From Bacteroidota bacterium (GTDB lineage: Bacteria > Bacteroidota > Bacteroidia > Bacteroidales > Dysgonomonadaceae): a stretch of DNA of 64,000 nt. Shown here one piece after another: positions 53,441 through 61,697 of the stretch (the first letter of the stretch is position 1; each line of letters opens with the position of its first letter). Where the stretch lies: assembly GCA_023622765.1 (NCBI GenBank), contig JAMNYO010000064.1, positions 62,001-126,000 of the forward strand. The letters run 5' to 3'. The notes below the pieces were generated by a model. It was not told the origin of the DNA. It did no database searches and was given only the letters and a program-made list of their open reading frames with translations. The position numbers were made by a program, and so were the translations under genes.

Positions 53441-53689
53441 AATTAACAATGAGCAATTTTCTTAGGAGCGAGAGCAGAGCTGAACTTGTTCAAGCATTGC
53501 CGAGCGACGACAGAAAAGGCGCGATAGCGAATTTCTTAGGAGCGAGAGCAGAGCTGAACTTGTTCAAGCTTTGCCGAGCGACGACAGAAAAGGCGCGATA
53601 GCAAATTTCTTAGGAGCGAGAGCAGAGCTGAACTTGTTCAAGCTTTGCCGAGCGACGACAGAAAAGGCGCGATAGCAAATTAACAATGA
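53441..53689. repeat. Three tandem 74-bp hairpin repeats bracketed by a 12-bp start-codon duplication
   Basis: Units begin with CTTAGGAGCGAGAGC at 53461, 53535 and 53609, an exact 74-bp period with only a few differences. Each contains AGCTGAAC-TT-GTTC-A-AGCT as an inner hairpin, and TTTCT/AGAAA as outer arms. The core GAGCA...GAACTTGTTC...TTGCCG aligns with the element at 8.5 kb. AATTAACAATGA flanks the array at 53441-53452 and 53678-53689; the second copy holds the start codon of the pullulanase gene. No spacers are present. Confidence 0.8.
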
Positions 53690-56082
53690 AAAAGCAATAC
53701 TTGTCCATGATCTGGATCTGGCTCCTGATCCTTGCCTTCGCGTACGGGTGCGGAGACGATCCGGTGGTAAAGCCCGAACCGGAAAAACCTGATACGGAAG
53801 AGCCGGGAACGGAGGATCCTGGGACGGAGGAACCGGCTCCCCTGAAGGATTGGTTTTCCTGGGACCCGGAGGTACCCGACGCCGACAAGGCACTGACCAT
53901 CTACTTCAAGGCACCTGCCGGTTCCGGATTATCGGGCTGGCCAGGCGATGTCTACATGCATATCGGCGTGGTGAGCGAAGGGGCTTGGCAGTTTGTTCCC
54001 GCGGAATGGAACGAGAATATCGCCAAGTGCAAGATGAGCAAGGTACCCGATGAGAAGGACGCGTGGCAACTGCTACTCACACCCTCCATCCGCAAGTGGT
54101 TCGGCGCAGAGGATACAGAAGTCCCCATCAACAAGATAGGGCTAGTAATCCGAAGTGCTGATGGCACCAAAAAAGGCAACCAGGACGGCAAAGACTTTTT
54201 CATTGATAAGATCACCGATACAAAGCACGTCCCGTTCCAACCCGGACCGGCACAAACCGGCACGATGCCGGCAGGACTGCAACATGGCATCAACCTCATA
54301 AACAACAACACCGTTACCCTGGTGCTGTACGATAAGGACAGCAACGGGAAACGGAAGGATTACGGGCACGTGGTGGGCGACTTCAACAACTGGACGCTGA
54401 GCAACGACGACCATTCACGAATGACCTACGACGAGACGGCCGGCTGCTGGTGGTTTACGCTCAGCGGGTTAGACCCATCAAGGGAGTACGCGTTCCAGTA
54501 TTACGTGGGAACGACCGGTAGCGATCCGATACGCGTGGCCGACCCCTACTCCCGCAAGATACTGGATCCCTCCAACGACCCGTGGATTTCTGCCTCCACC
54601 TACCCCGAGGCGAAAGAGTACCCAAAAGGAGCGATAGGCGTCGTGTCGGTCTTCCGGATCCAGGAGGAACCCTACACGTGGAAAGTGACCGACTTTACAA
54701 CGCCCAAGCCGGACAACATGGTCATCTACGAGCTGTTGTTGCGTGATTTCACGGAGAGCGGCGACCTGAAGGGTGCGATGGGGAAGCTCGACTACCTCAA
54801 AACACTGGGGGTTAACGCGATCGAGCTGATGCCGGTACAGGAGTTCGACGGGAACGACAGCTGGGGCTACAACCCCGCGTTCTTCTTCGCGATGGACAAG
54901 GCGTACGGTACTGACAAGATGTACAAGGAGTTTATCGACGCGTGCCACCAACGGGGAATAGCGATCATCCTGGACGTGGTGTACAACCACGCCACCGGTG
55001 CCAACCCGTTTGCCAAGATGTGGTGGAACGCTTCCGCCAACAAGACGGCGGCGAACAACCCCTACTTTAACGTCGACGCGCCGCACCCCTACTCCGTTTT
55101 CCACGATTTTAACCACGAATCGCCCCTGGTGAGGGAGTTCGTGAAGCGCAACCTACGGTTCCTGCTGGAAGAATACCGTTTTGATGGCTTCCGGTTCGAT
55201 CTGACCAAAGGGTTTACCCAGAAGAGGTCGTCAGAATCAACCGCCGCCAACTACGACGCTACACGGGTGGCGATACTAAAGGATTACAACAACGCCATCA
55301 AGGAGGTGAAGGCCGATGCACTGGTTATCCTGGAGCATTTTTGCGACAACCAGGAGGAGACCATTTTGGCCAACGAGGGGATGATGGTCTGGCGCAACAT
55401 GAACAACGCGTACTGCCAAACCGCCATGGGCTATAGCGAGAACTCTGACTTCTCCGGAACCTACTACAACAGTTCCAGCCGCCCTGCCAACAGCCTAGTC
55501 AGTTACATGGAGAGCCACGACGAGGAGAGAATGGGGTACAAGCAGAGCCAGTGGGGTAACGACATCCTCAAGACGGATATCAACGCCCGGATGTCGCAAT
55601 TGGCCACCAACGCCGCATTCTTCTTTACCGTGCCGGGACCCAAGATGGTGTGGCAGTTCGGGGAGATGGGGTACGATATCTCCATCGAGGAGAACGGGCG
55701 AACGGGCAAAAAGCCGATTAAATGGGCGTATTTGGAAGTTCCTCAACGCAAGGAGCTACATGACACCTACAGCAAGTTGATCAGCCTCCGCTTCGATCAC
55801 CCGGAACTATTCAACGCAACGGCTACCCTTACCTGGAGGGTAAGCACCGCCTTTTGGAGTCAGGGAAGATATATCACCTTATCATCATTTGGTAACGCAA
55901 AGCACGTGGTGGTAGTCGGCAACTTCACCAACGCGGCTATCCAAGCCAGCACCGCTTTCCCCGAAATGGGTACATGGTACAACTACATGGTTCCGGGTGA
56001 GACACTAAAGGTAACGTCGACCACAACGAGTTTCACCGTTCCGGCGAACAGCTTCAAGGTATTCAGCACGTTTAAGGAGTAG
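53686..56082 (+). CDS. Surface lipoprotein pullulanase-type GH13
   Basis: A 798-residue lipoprotein (lipobox FAYGC, then GDD). A Pro/Glu/Thr linker of repeated EPGTE/DPGTE units follows, then a ~120-residue N-terminal module seen with starch enzymes, a CBM48-like module (HVVGDFNNWTLSNDDHSRM...YAFQYYVG) and a GH13 barrel. Catalytic blocks are VVYNHATG, FRFDLTKGFT (nucleophile Asp), VILEHFCDN (acid Glu) and YMESHDEER (Asp). Type I pullulanase-like activity on alpha-1,6 bonds is likely. Being surface-anchored it may take the place of SusG, since no other surface amylase is present here. Expression may be affected by the triple hairpin repeat just upstream. Confidence 0.87.
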   Translation: MKKQYLSMIWIWLLILAFAYGCGDDPVVKPEPEKPDTEEPGTEDPGTEEPAPLKDWFSWDPEVPDADKALTIYFKAPAGSGLSGWPGDVYMHIGVVSEGAWQFVPAEWNENIAKCKMSKVPDEKDAWQLLLTPSIRKWFGAEDTEVPINKIGLVIRSADGTKKGNQDGKDFFIDKITDTKHVPFQPGPAQTGTMPAGLQHGINLINNNTVTLVLYDKDSNGKRKDYGHVVGDFNNWTLSNDDHSRMTYDETAGCWWFTLSGLDPSREYAFQYYVGTTGSDPIRVADPYSRKILDPSNDPWISASTYPEAKEYPKGAIGVVSVFRIQEEPYTWKVTDFTTPKPDNMVIYELLLRDFTESGDLKGAMGKLDYLKTLGVNAIELMPVQEFDGNDSWGYNPAFFFAMDKAYGTDKMYKEFIDACHQRGIAIILDVVYNHATGANPFAKMWWNASANKTAANNPYFNVDAPHPYSVFHDFNHESPLVREFVKRNLRFLLEEYRFDGFRFDLTKGFTQKRSSESTAANYDATRVAILKDYNNAIKEVKADALVILEHFCDNQEETILANEGMMVWRNMNNAYCQTAMGYSENSDFSGTYYNSSSRPANSLVSYMESHDEERMGYKQSQWGNDILKTDINARMSQLATNAAFFFTVPGPKMVWQFGEMGYDISIEENGRTGKKPIKWAYLEVPQRKELHDTYSKLISLRFDHPELFNATATLTWRVSTAFWSQGRYITLSSFGNAKHVVVVGNFTNAAIQASTAFPEMGTWYNYMVPGETLKVTSTTTSFTVPANSFKVFSTFKE

Positions 56083-56119
56083 GTTCTTGGGGAGGTTGCG
56101 GCTCGCAAACACCACGTCA

Positions 56120-57409
56120 CTATTGTTCAACGCTTGCGTCTACCGGGGCAACCCCTGTCCCGTTTACAAGGCGCAAGCTGTCCAGTTCCTGCATTACCTG
56201 CTGCTGCACCGTTCGGAAACTATCCAACAGTTCCGGCTTAACGGGATCGCAGGGTGGCGATTCGATGGTCAGCGGGTTGACCGGCTGGTTATTCTTATAC
56301 ACCCGAAAGTCGAGGTGGGGACCTGTAGATAGGCCAGTGGATCCCACGTACCCGATTACCTGCCCCTGTTTCACGGTCGTCCCCTTTTGGATACCGCTCG
56401 CGAAGCGACTCAAATGCATGTAGGCGGTGGTATAGACCGAATTGTGCCGCACCTTTAGGTAGTTCCCTGCCCCACCCCCCTGGTAGGCCCGCTCGATCAC
56501 CACGCCATCACCGATGGTCTTCACCGGCGTGCCAACGGGTGCCGCGTAATCTACCCCGTGGTGGGGACGACGTCGCTTTAAAATCGGGTGGAAACGGGAG
56601 TGGGAAAAACGGGAAGTGATACGGAAAAAATCGAGCGGGTTTTTCAGGAACTCCCTCCGCAGGCTATTGCCGTTCATGTCGAAGTATTCCCTCACCGAGT
56701 CCTGCTGAAAGGGGATGGCTAAGTACTCCTCCCCCCGGTGGGTGAAAACGGCCCCTTCGATCGCAGAAATTTCAACTAGGCTGGTATCGTTCACGTAAGC
56801 CACATCGTACATCACCCGGAACGAGTCCCCCTCCTTCACGTCAAAGAAATCGATCTGCCACGCGTACACGTCCGACAGCATGAGGGCGAGCATCACCGGG
56901 GCACCGGAAGCAACGATGGTGTTCCACATGGAGGAGGTGATGACCCCCTCGGCGTACTCCCGCTTAAGCGTCACTGGACGGGCTTCTTCATAAGCGAGCA
57001 CCGTATCGGGCTGTATCTCGACAACGGCAAAATCGATCCGTCCCTTTTCAAAGACGAGATACCGAATGGTGGATGCGGTATCCCGCTCCGAGATGGCGGA
57101 ATAGACATGACCTACCTGCAACTTAGTAGGGGACAGGTAGGGAGTAATTGCCGCGGTGATCCTCTCCCCTTTAGCAGGGGTAAACCCTAAATTCGAGAGT
57201 ATAGAAGCGAAGTGATCCCCTCGTTCAATCGTGTAGCGGGTGATATCCAGTGAATCCATGCAGATCCCGTATTCCAACCATTGACACGCCTCCTCTTGCA
57301 ACTCCTCCTCACCTGCCCTCTTCTTATCTTGAGGCCCACAAGCGTAGAGCGCCACGAAACAACTTAACAATACAAGCCACCTTAATGCATTATCTCTTTT
57401 TCCAACCAT
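56120..57409 (-). CDS. M23-family peptidoglycan endopeptidase, lipoprotein
   Basis: About 429 residues from the ATG ending at 57409. Lipobox FVALYAC. A long OPA/LysM-like N-terminal region (YTIERGDHFASILSNLGF) precedes the LytM domain, with zinc ligands in RRPHHGVDYAAPVGT and GPHLDFRVY and the motif TAYMHLSRF between. It probably trims peptide cross-links in the cell wall during growth or division, like MepM/NlpD-type enzymes; all ligands seem present. It is convergent with the pullulanase gene and not obviously part of starch use. Confidence 0.88.
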   Translation of the reverse strand: MVGKRDNALRWLVLLSCFVALYACGPQDKKRAGEEELQEEACQWLEYGICMDSLDITRYTIERGDHFASILSNLGFTPAKGERITAAITPYLSPTKLQVGHVYSAISERDTASTIRYLVFEKGRIDFAVVEIQPDTVLAYEEARPVTLKREYAEGVITSSMWNTIVASGAPVMLALMLSDVYAWQIDFFDVKEGDSFRVMYDVAYVNDTSLVEISAIEGAVFTHRGEEYLAIPFQQDSVREYFDMNGNSLRREFLKNPLDFFRITSRFSHSRFHPILKRRRPHHGVDYAAPVGTPVKTIGDGVVIERAYQGGGAGNYLKVRHNSVYTTAYMHLSRFASGIQKGTTVKQGQVIGYVGSTGLSTGPHLDFRVYKNNQPVNPLTIESPPCDPVKPELLDSFRTVQQQVMQELDSLRLVNGTGVAPVDASVEQ

Positions 57410-57533
57410 TCCCCTTTGATTTTCCACTTTTCCCGCTACTCAACTTTCACAGATTTCACCACCAAATTTTTCACATTGCGCTTTACACTTTTTGAACTTT
57501 CTGATTCACAGCACTTTTGAAGTAAAAGTTAGT

Positions 57534-59078
57534 TCAACTTACCTTCCTCTTTAACCGGTAAACATCGTCCCTATCCTGAACGAAATAGACGGAGAGTCCC
57601 CCTAATATAAGCGAGCAACCGGCAAGTACCAGCGTGAGGATCACCTGCCCGTGGAACAGAGTACTCGTGATATACCCCAAGATGCTAGCTGCCAATATTT
57701 GCGGGATAACGATAAAAAAGTTGAAGATGCCCATGTAGGTCCCCATCTTGTCGGCGGGTAACGAACCGGTCAATATCGCGTAAGGCATCGACAGGATGCT
57801 ACCCCAGGCAAATCCCACCCCGATCATCGGGATAAGTAGCGTGGTGGGTTCTTTCACAAAGTAAAGCGAGATAAAGGACAGTCCCCCGACCACTAAGGCA
57901 ATGGCGTGCGTTCCCTTACGTCCAATTTGCCGGGCGATAAGCGGTAGCAGGAAGGCGCTGACGGCCGACACCCCGTTATAGACGGCGAACAGTACCCCCA
58001 CCCAGTTGGCTCCCTGATTATAGAGCTCCGAGGTAGAATCGGTGGTTCCATAGATATGTTGGGTGATAGCGGGAGTGGTGTAAATCCACATGGCGTAGAA
58101 GGCTAGCCACGAAAAGAACTGTACGATGGCCAGCTGCCCCATCGTCTTGGGCATGTGCAGCAGATCGTTCATGATCCCCACCAGACCATTCTGCCTGGTC
58201 GTTTTACTCGTTATAACCCCCGATAGGAGCAGGATAAGACCAAAGGCGAGCAGTAATCCCCCTACGATATAGAGTTGCCCATTTTGGGTACCCAGTCCCG
58301 TGAAAGCGATCAGCAACGTGGCCGCGAGTCCCACGAGGGTCCAGATTATCCCCTGCTTGAAAAAGTGGGGGGCGGTAACAGGGGATCTGGCTGTCATTTT
58401 AATCCCGGTACGCTGCTCCTTAGCCTCTTCAAAGGCCGCCAGTTCTTCGGGCGAATACTCTTTGGAAGTGAAAACGGTGTAAAATACCGAGAGGAAAAGC
58501 ACCACGCCACCGATGTAAAAAGACAATTTCACCGATAACGGGATGAGCCCCTCCTCGGCAGTATTAGGAACGCCAAACCAGTTGGTCAGGATGTAAGGGA
58601 GCGCAGAGGCTACCACCGCGCCCGTGCCGATAAAGAAGCTCTGCATCGCGAAGCCCATGGTTCGCTGCTCAGTCGGCAGGTTGTCACCGACGAATGCCCG
58701 GAACGGTTCCATCGATATATTGATGGATGCATCCATGATCCAGAGCATTCCCGCGGCGACCCACAACGCGGGAGAGTTGGGCATCAAGAAGAGCGCCAAC
58801 GTGGTAAAGATGGCCCCGACCATAAAGTAGGGTCGCCGCCGTCCAAAGCGGTTCCAGGTCTTATCGCTCAGGTGACCAATGATGGGTTGAACGATCAGCC
58901 CGGTGATGGGGGCGGCAATCCACAGGATGGGGATATCCTCCACCCTTGCGCCCAGTGTTTCAAAAATTCGGCTCACGTTCGCGTTCTGCAGGGCAAAGCC
59001 AAACTGGATACCCAAGAAGCCGAAGCTCATGTTCCAAATTTCCCAAAAAGAAAGTCGTCTCTTCTTTATCGCTTTCAT
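57534..59078 (-). CDS. MFS sugar importer (GPH/SUC-type), probable maltose or maltodextrin transporter
   Basis: About 514 residues from the ATG ending at 59078 (MKAIKKRRLSFWEIWNMSFGFLG); a further in-frame start at 59120 reads into a repeat. Twelve hydrophobic helices. PIIGHLSDKTWNRFGRRRPYFMVGA is the MFS loop 2-3 signature in the form seen in SLC45/plant-sucrose-type and maltose carriers. A cytoplasmic loop of ~50 residues separates the halves. Encoded just downstream of a LacI regulator and near the sus genes, it would bring the periplasmic products of SusA into the cytosol. Confidence 0.85.
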   Translation of the reverse strand: MKAIKKRRLSFWEIWNMSFGFLGIQFGFALQNANVSRIFETLGARVEDIPILWIAAPITGLIVQPIIGHLSDKTWNRFGRRRPYFMVGAIFTTLALFLMPNSPALWVAAGMLWIMDASINISMEPFRAFVGDNLPTEQRTMGFAMQSFFIGTGAVVASALPYILTNWFGVPNTAEEGLIPLSVKLSFYIGGVVLFLSVFYTVFTSKEYSPEELAAFEEAKEQRTGIKMTARSPVTAPHFFKQGIIWTLVGLAATLLIAFTGLGTQNGQLYIVGGLLLAFGLILLLSGVITSKTTRQNGLVGIMNDLLHMPKTMGQLAIVQFFSWLAFYAMWIYTTPAITQHIYGTTDSTSELYNQGANWVGVLFAVYNGVSAVSAFLLPLIARQIGRKGTHAIALVVGGLSFISLYFVKEPTTLLIPMIGVGFAWGSILSMPYAILTGSLPADKMGTYMGIFNFFIVIPQILAASILGYITSTLFHGQVILTLVLAGCSLILGGLSVYFVQDRDDVYRLKRKVS

Positions 59079-59094
59079 CACTCTTTTTTTATGA

Positions 59095-59183
59095 ACTATT
59101 TCGTTAAGCCAAACGAGCATTGGACAAGTTCACTTGGACTATGCCGTGGCGAGAAATAGTCTAACTTTAATGCACTATTTCGT
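59095..59183. repeat. Family-A hairpin bracketed by a 10-bp duplication of the lacI stop region
   Basis: ACTATTTC (59095-59102) pairs with GAAATAGT (59153-59160); GCCA with TGGC, GCA with TGC and CAAG with CTTG nest inside. The tail CTAACTTTAATG follows. It is ~95% identical to copy A1 at 15.86 kb. ACTATTTCGT occurs at 59095-59104 and 59174-59183; the latter includes the stop codon of the regulator gene. It lies between the regulator and the MFS gene. Confidence 0.8.
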
Positions 59184-60182
59184 CGATTCCCTCACCACCA
59201 GCTTGGTCTTGATCAGTCGGCTCACGATACCGGGCTTGGTCTCTTTTCCTTCAATCCGGTTGATGAGCAGCCTGGCCGCCACCTCGCCCATCCGGTAACC
59301 GTGCTGATCCACGCTCGTGAGTTTGGGATAGGTCACCTCGGTAAGGTAGCTATTGGTAAACCCGCACACCGACACATCTTCCGGAACATCCAAGCCTGTC
59401 GACTTCGTGATCTGGATACAATACGCAGCCACCTCGTCGTTGATACAAAAGAAGGCATCCGGTGGGGGGTCTAACGACAACATCTGAGGGATGATCACTT
59501 TTGCCAAGTCCACCGTGTCGCACACCTGGTTTAATTCCTTCTCGATGGGCAGCCGGTGTTTTCGCAGCGCATCCTCGTACCCCATCCGGCGGTTGTTGGC
59601 GATGGGCAACCAAGGGGTGGCCCCCAGGAAGGCAATGCGCCTACACCCGGTACTTATCAGGTATTCCACCGCGTTGAACGCCCCGGCGTAGTCGTCCACC
59701 ACTACCTTGTCGGTGTTGATGCCCGTACATATCCGGTCGAAAAAGACGAGGTGTACCTTGTTATCGATAATCTCTTGGAAGTGGTCAAAACTACGCGTGC
59801 TTTTCGATTGCGAAGCCAAGATGCCGCACACACGTGCGTCCAGCAAGGTCTCCACGCTTTTCACCTCCCGTTCATAATCCTCGTTGGATAGGCAGAAAAG
59901 CAGGTTGTAGTTCTTCTTTTCCGCTTCGTCTTGGATCCCGGCCAGCACCGTAGAAAAAAAGTAGTGTACGATTTCCGGGACGATTACACCAATGGTATTC
60001 ACGCGGTTGGTTCGCAACTGCATGGCTAAGGTGTTGGGTTTATACTTATGCTCGGCCGCGTACGCCTGCACCCTCTCCCGTGTTTGCACGCTGATCGCGG
60101 GGTTATCTTTCATAGCCCTCGACACCGTTGACGGGGATAATCCAAGCGCTTTCGCAATATCCTTTAAGGTAATCGGCTTCAT
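59175..60182 (-). CDS. LacI-family transcriptional regulator (starch/maltose locus)
   Basis: A 335-residue regulator: HTH and hinge ITLKDIAKALGLSPSTVSRAMKDN...KYKPNTLAMQLRTNRVNTIGVIVPEIVHYFFS, then an effector domain (LVFFDRI, FLGATPWLPIANNRRMGYEDAL, FFCINDEVAAYCIQI, VSVCGFTNSYLTEVTYPKLTSVDQ). It probably senses maltose or a maltooligosaccharide and controls the MFS importer downstream and, through TGCAATCGTTTGCA at 43932-43945, the susC operon. That regulatory link is inferred from the operator type and gene proximity. Its promoter may be TATTTTTG at 60221-60214. Confidence 0.93.
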   Translation of the reverse strand: MKPITLKDIAKALGLSPSTVSRAMKDNPAISVQTRERVQAYAAEHKYKPNTLAMQLRTNRVNTIGVIVPEIVHYFFSTVLAGIQDEAEKKNYNLLFCLSNEDYEREVKSVETLLDARVCGILASQSKSTRSFDHFQEIIDNKVHLVFFDRICTGINTDKVVVDDYAGAFNAVEYLISTGCRRIAFLGATPWLPIANNRRMGYEDALRKHRLPIEKELNQVCDTVDLAKVIIPQMLSLDPPPDAFFCINDEVAAYCIQITKSTGLDVPEDVSVCGFTNSYLTEVTYPKLTSVDQHGYRMGEVAARLLINRIEGKETKPGIVSRLIKTKLVVRESTK

Positions 60183-60213
60183 ACGCGTCCTTTTACTTTA
60201 CACCCTGGCAAGA

Positions 60214-60221
60214 CAAAAATA
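60214..60221 (-). promoter_or_regulatory. Candidate -7 element for the LacI regulator
   Basis: On the minus strand this reads TATTTTTG, matching TAnnTTTG, 31 nt upstream of the start codon ending at 60182. No -33 box is evident at the usual distance. Confidence 0.4.
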
Positions 60222-60253
60222 GTCAAATTTTAGATTCGATGGGAAAGAAACGC

Positions 60254-60284
60254 TTGGAAAAGCCTCATTTTTCATCTATTTTCG
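60254..60284 (+). promoter_or_regulatory. Candidate promoter of arcA
   Basis: TTGG at 60254-60257, 19-bp spacer, TATTTTCG at 60277-60284 (one mismatch to TAnnTTTG). The leader to the ATG at 60361 would be about 72 nt. Confidence 0.4.
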
Positions 60285-60360
60285 CGATACCAACTAAAGT
60301 GCCATTTAACTACAGTTAATTACCAGTTGTTGAATGTACCATTCATTAACCCGTTAAGCA

Positions 60361-61626
60361 ATGTCCAACGTAAACACCCCTTTAACCGTTCAATCGGAGG
60401 TGGGAAGGCTTGAAGCGGTCCTTCTCCACTACCCTGGGGCTGAGGTAGAGAACATGACCCCCGGCAACGCGCAACGCGCGTTATACAATGATATTTTGAA
60501 CCTCTCTATCGCTCAAAAAGAGTACGATCAACTGCTCGGCGTATTGCACAAAACATCGAACGTGTTTAAGGTATCCGATCTCTTGACGCGACTACTGGAA
60601 CAAGCGGAGCTCAGAACGGACTTGATCCGTAAGATTTGCGAGATGGAGCAAGCAACGGGGTATGAAGAGGAGTTATTAAGTTTACCCGCCGCCGTCCTAT
60701 CAAGAGTCCTAATCGAGGGGCTCCCGTTACGGGTAGAGACACTGACTGATTTCCTTCGTGAGGAGTATTACGCGTTACCACCCCTGTACAACTTCTACTT
60801 CACCAGGGATCCATCTGCAGTAATCGGCCATCACTCGTTGGTATGCAAAATGGCCAACAAAGTGAGGGCGAGGGAATCATTCATCATGGAGGCGATCTTT
60901 AAAAGCGGTATTTTGGGTGCCATCCCGGTAATCAGCATCCCGGAGTTGACACGCGATCAGCCAAACGTGATGATCGAGGGGGGCGATATTCTGGTGGCCG
61001 ATGAACATATCTTGCTGATTGGCAATGGCTCACGGACCAGCACCGAGGGTATCGACTTCCTGGTAAAGCAGTACTGCCGGCTCGGCCCCGGGAGGAAACA
61101 TGTGATCGTGCAGCAGCTACCCCACTCACCCGAATCGTTCATTCACCTCGATATGGTATTCACGATGTTGGATCGCGACAAGGCAATGGTCTATAAGCCC
61201 CTTATCAAGAACAACTCCCCCTACCAGACCGTACATATCGAAATAGAAGACGGCAAGGTCGTCAAGATATCTTCGGTAAGTAGCATCCTCAGCGCGCTAC
61301 GCACGTTAGGCGTTGATTTGAAGCCCATCGTCTGCGGGGGTAAAGCCGACGACTGGGATCAAGAGCGAGAACAGTGGCATAGCGGCGCCAACTTCCTTGC
61401 CGTCGCACCCGGTCAGGTCCTCTCCTACGCCCGCAACATCCACACCTTGGAGGAGCTGGATAAAAATGGGTTTAAGGTGGTAACCGCAAAGGAGGTGATA
61501 GAGGGGAAACGGGAACTCTCTTCCATGGGAAATTGCGTGATTACCATCGATGGATCGGAGCTACCCCGCGGAGGTGGCGGGCCGAGGTGTATGACCATGC
61601 CGTTACGGCGGGCCAGTTTACAGTAG
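60361..61626 (+). CDS. arcA: Arginine deiminase
   Basis: A 421-residue guanidino-group hydrolase that converts arginine to citrulline and ammonia. Family blocks are VLLHYPGAEVENMTP at the N-terminus, FYFTRDPSAVI, MIEGGDILV, SFIHLDMVFTML with the catalytic His and Asp, and the nucleophile Cys in GGGGPRCMTMP at the C-terminus. In anaerobes this supplies ammonia for acid tolerance, and ATP when followed by ArcB and ArcC. Neither lies next to it here, so citrulline use must be encoded elsewhere or the role is pH defence. It is divergent from the LacI regulator and convergent with the HAD phosphatase. Confidence 0.93.
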   Translation: MSNVNTPLTVQSEVGRLEAVLLHYPGAEVENMTPGNAQRALYNDILNLSIAQKEYDQLLGVLHKTSNVFKVSDLLTRLLEQAELRTDLIRKICEMEQATGYEEELLSLPAAVLSRVLIEGLPLRVETLTDFLREEYYALPPLYNFYFTRDPSAVIGHHSLVCKMANKVRARESFIMEAIFKSGILGAIPVISIPELTRDQPNVMIEGGDILVADEHILLIGNGSRTSTEGIDFLVKQYCRLGPGRKHVIVQQLPHSPESFIHLDMVFTMLDRDKAMVYKPLIKNNSPYQTVHIEIEDGKVVKISSVSSILSALRTLGVDLKPIVCGGKADDWDQEREQWHSGANFLAVAPGQVLSYARNIHTLEELDKNGFKVVTAKEVIEGKRELSSMGNCVITIDGSELPRGGGGPRCMTMPLRRASLQ

Positions 61627-61697
61627 ATGGGAACTGGCAACAAACCGGGCAACAGGCTGCAGCTTGGCAGGATAACGACAGTCGGGATGGAACAGGG

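Noticed and set aside
53457..53682. CRISPR array
   Set aside because: The 74-bp units are contiguous with no unique spacers, only three copies, and no cas genes are present.
56120..57409. M23 peptidase as part of the starch locus
   Set aside because: Opposite strand, unrelated function and no shared promoter; probably only a neighbour.
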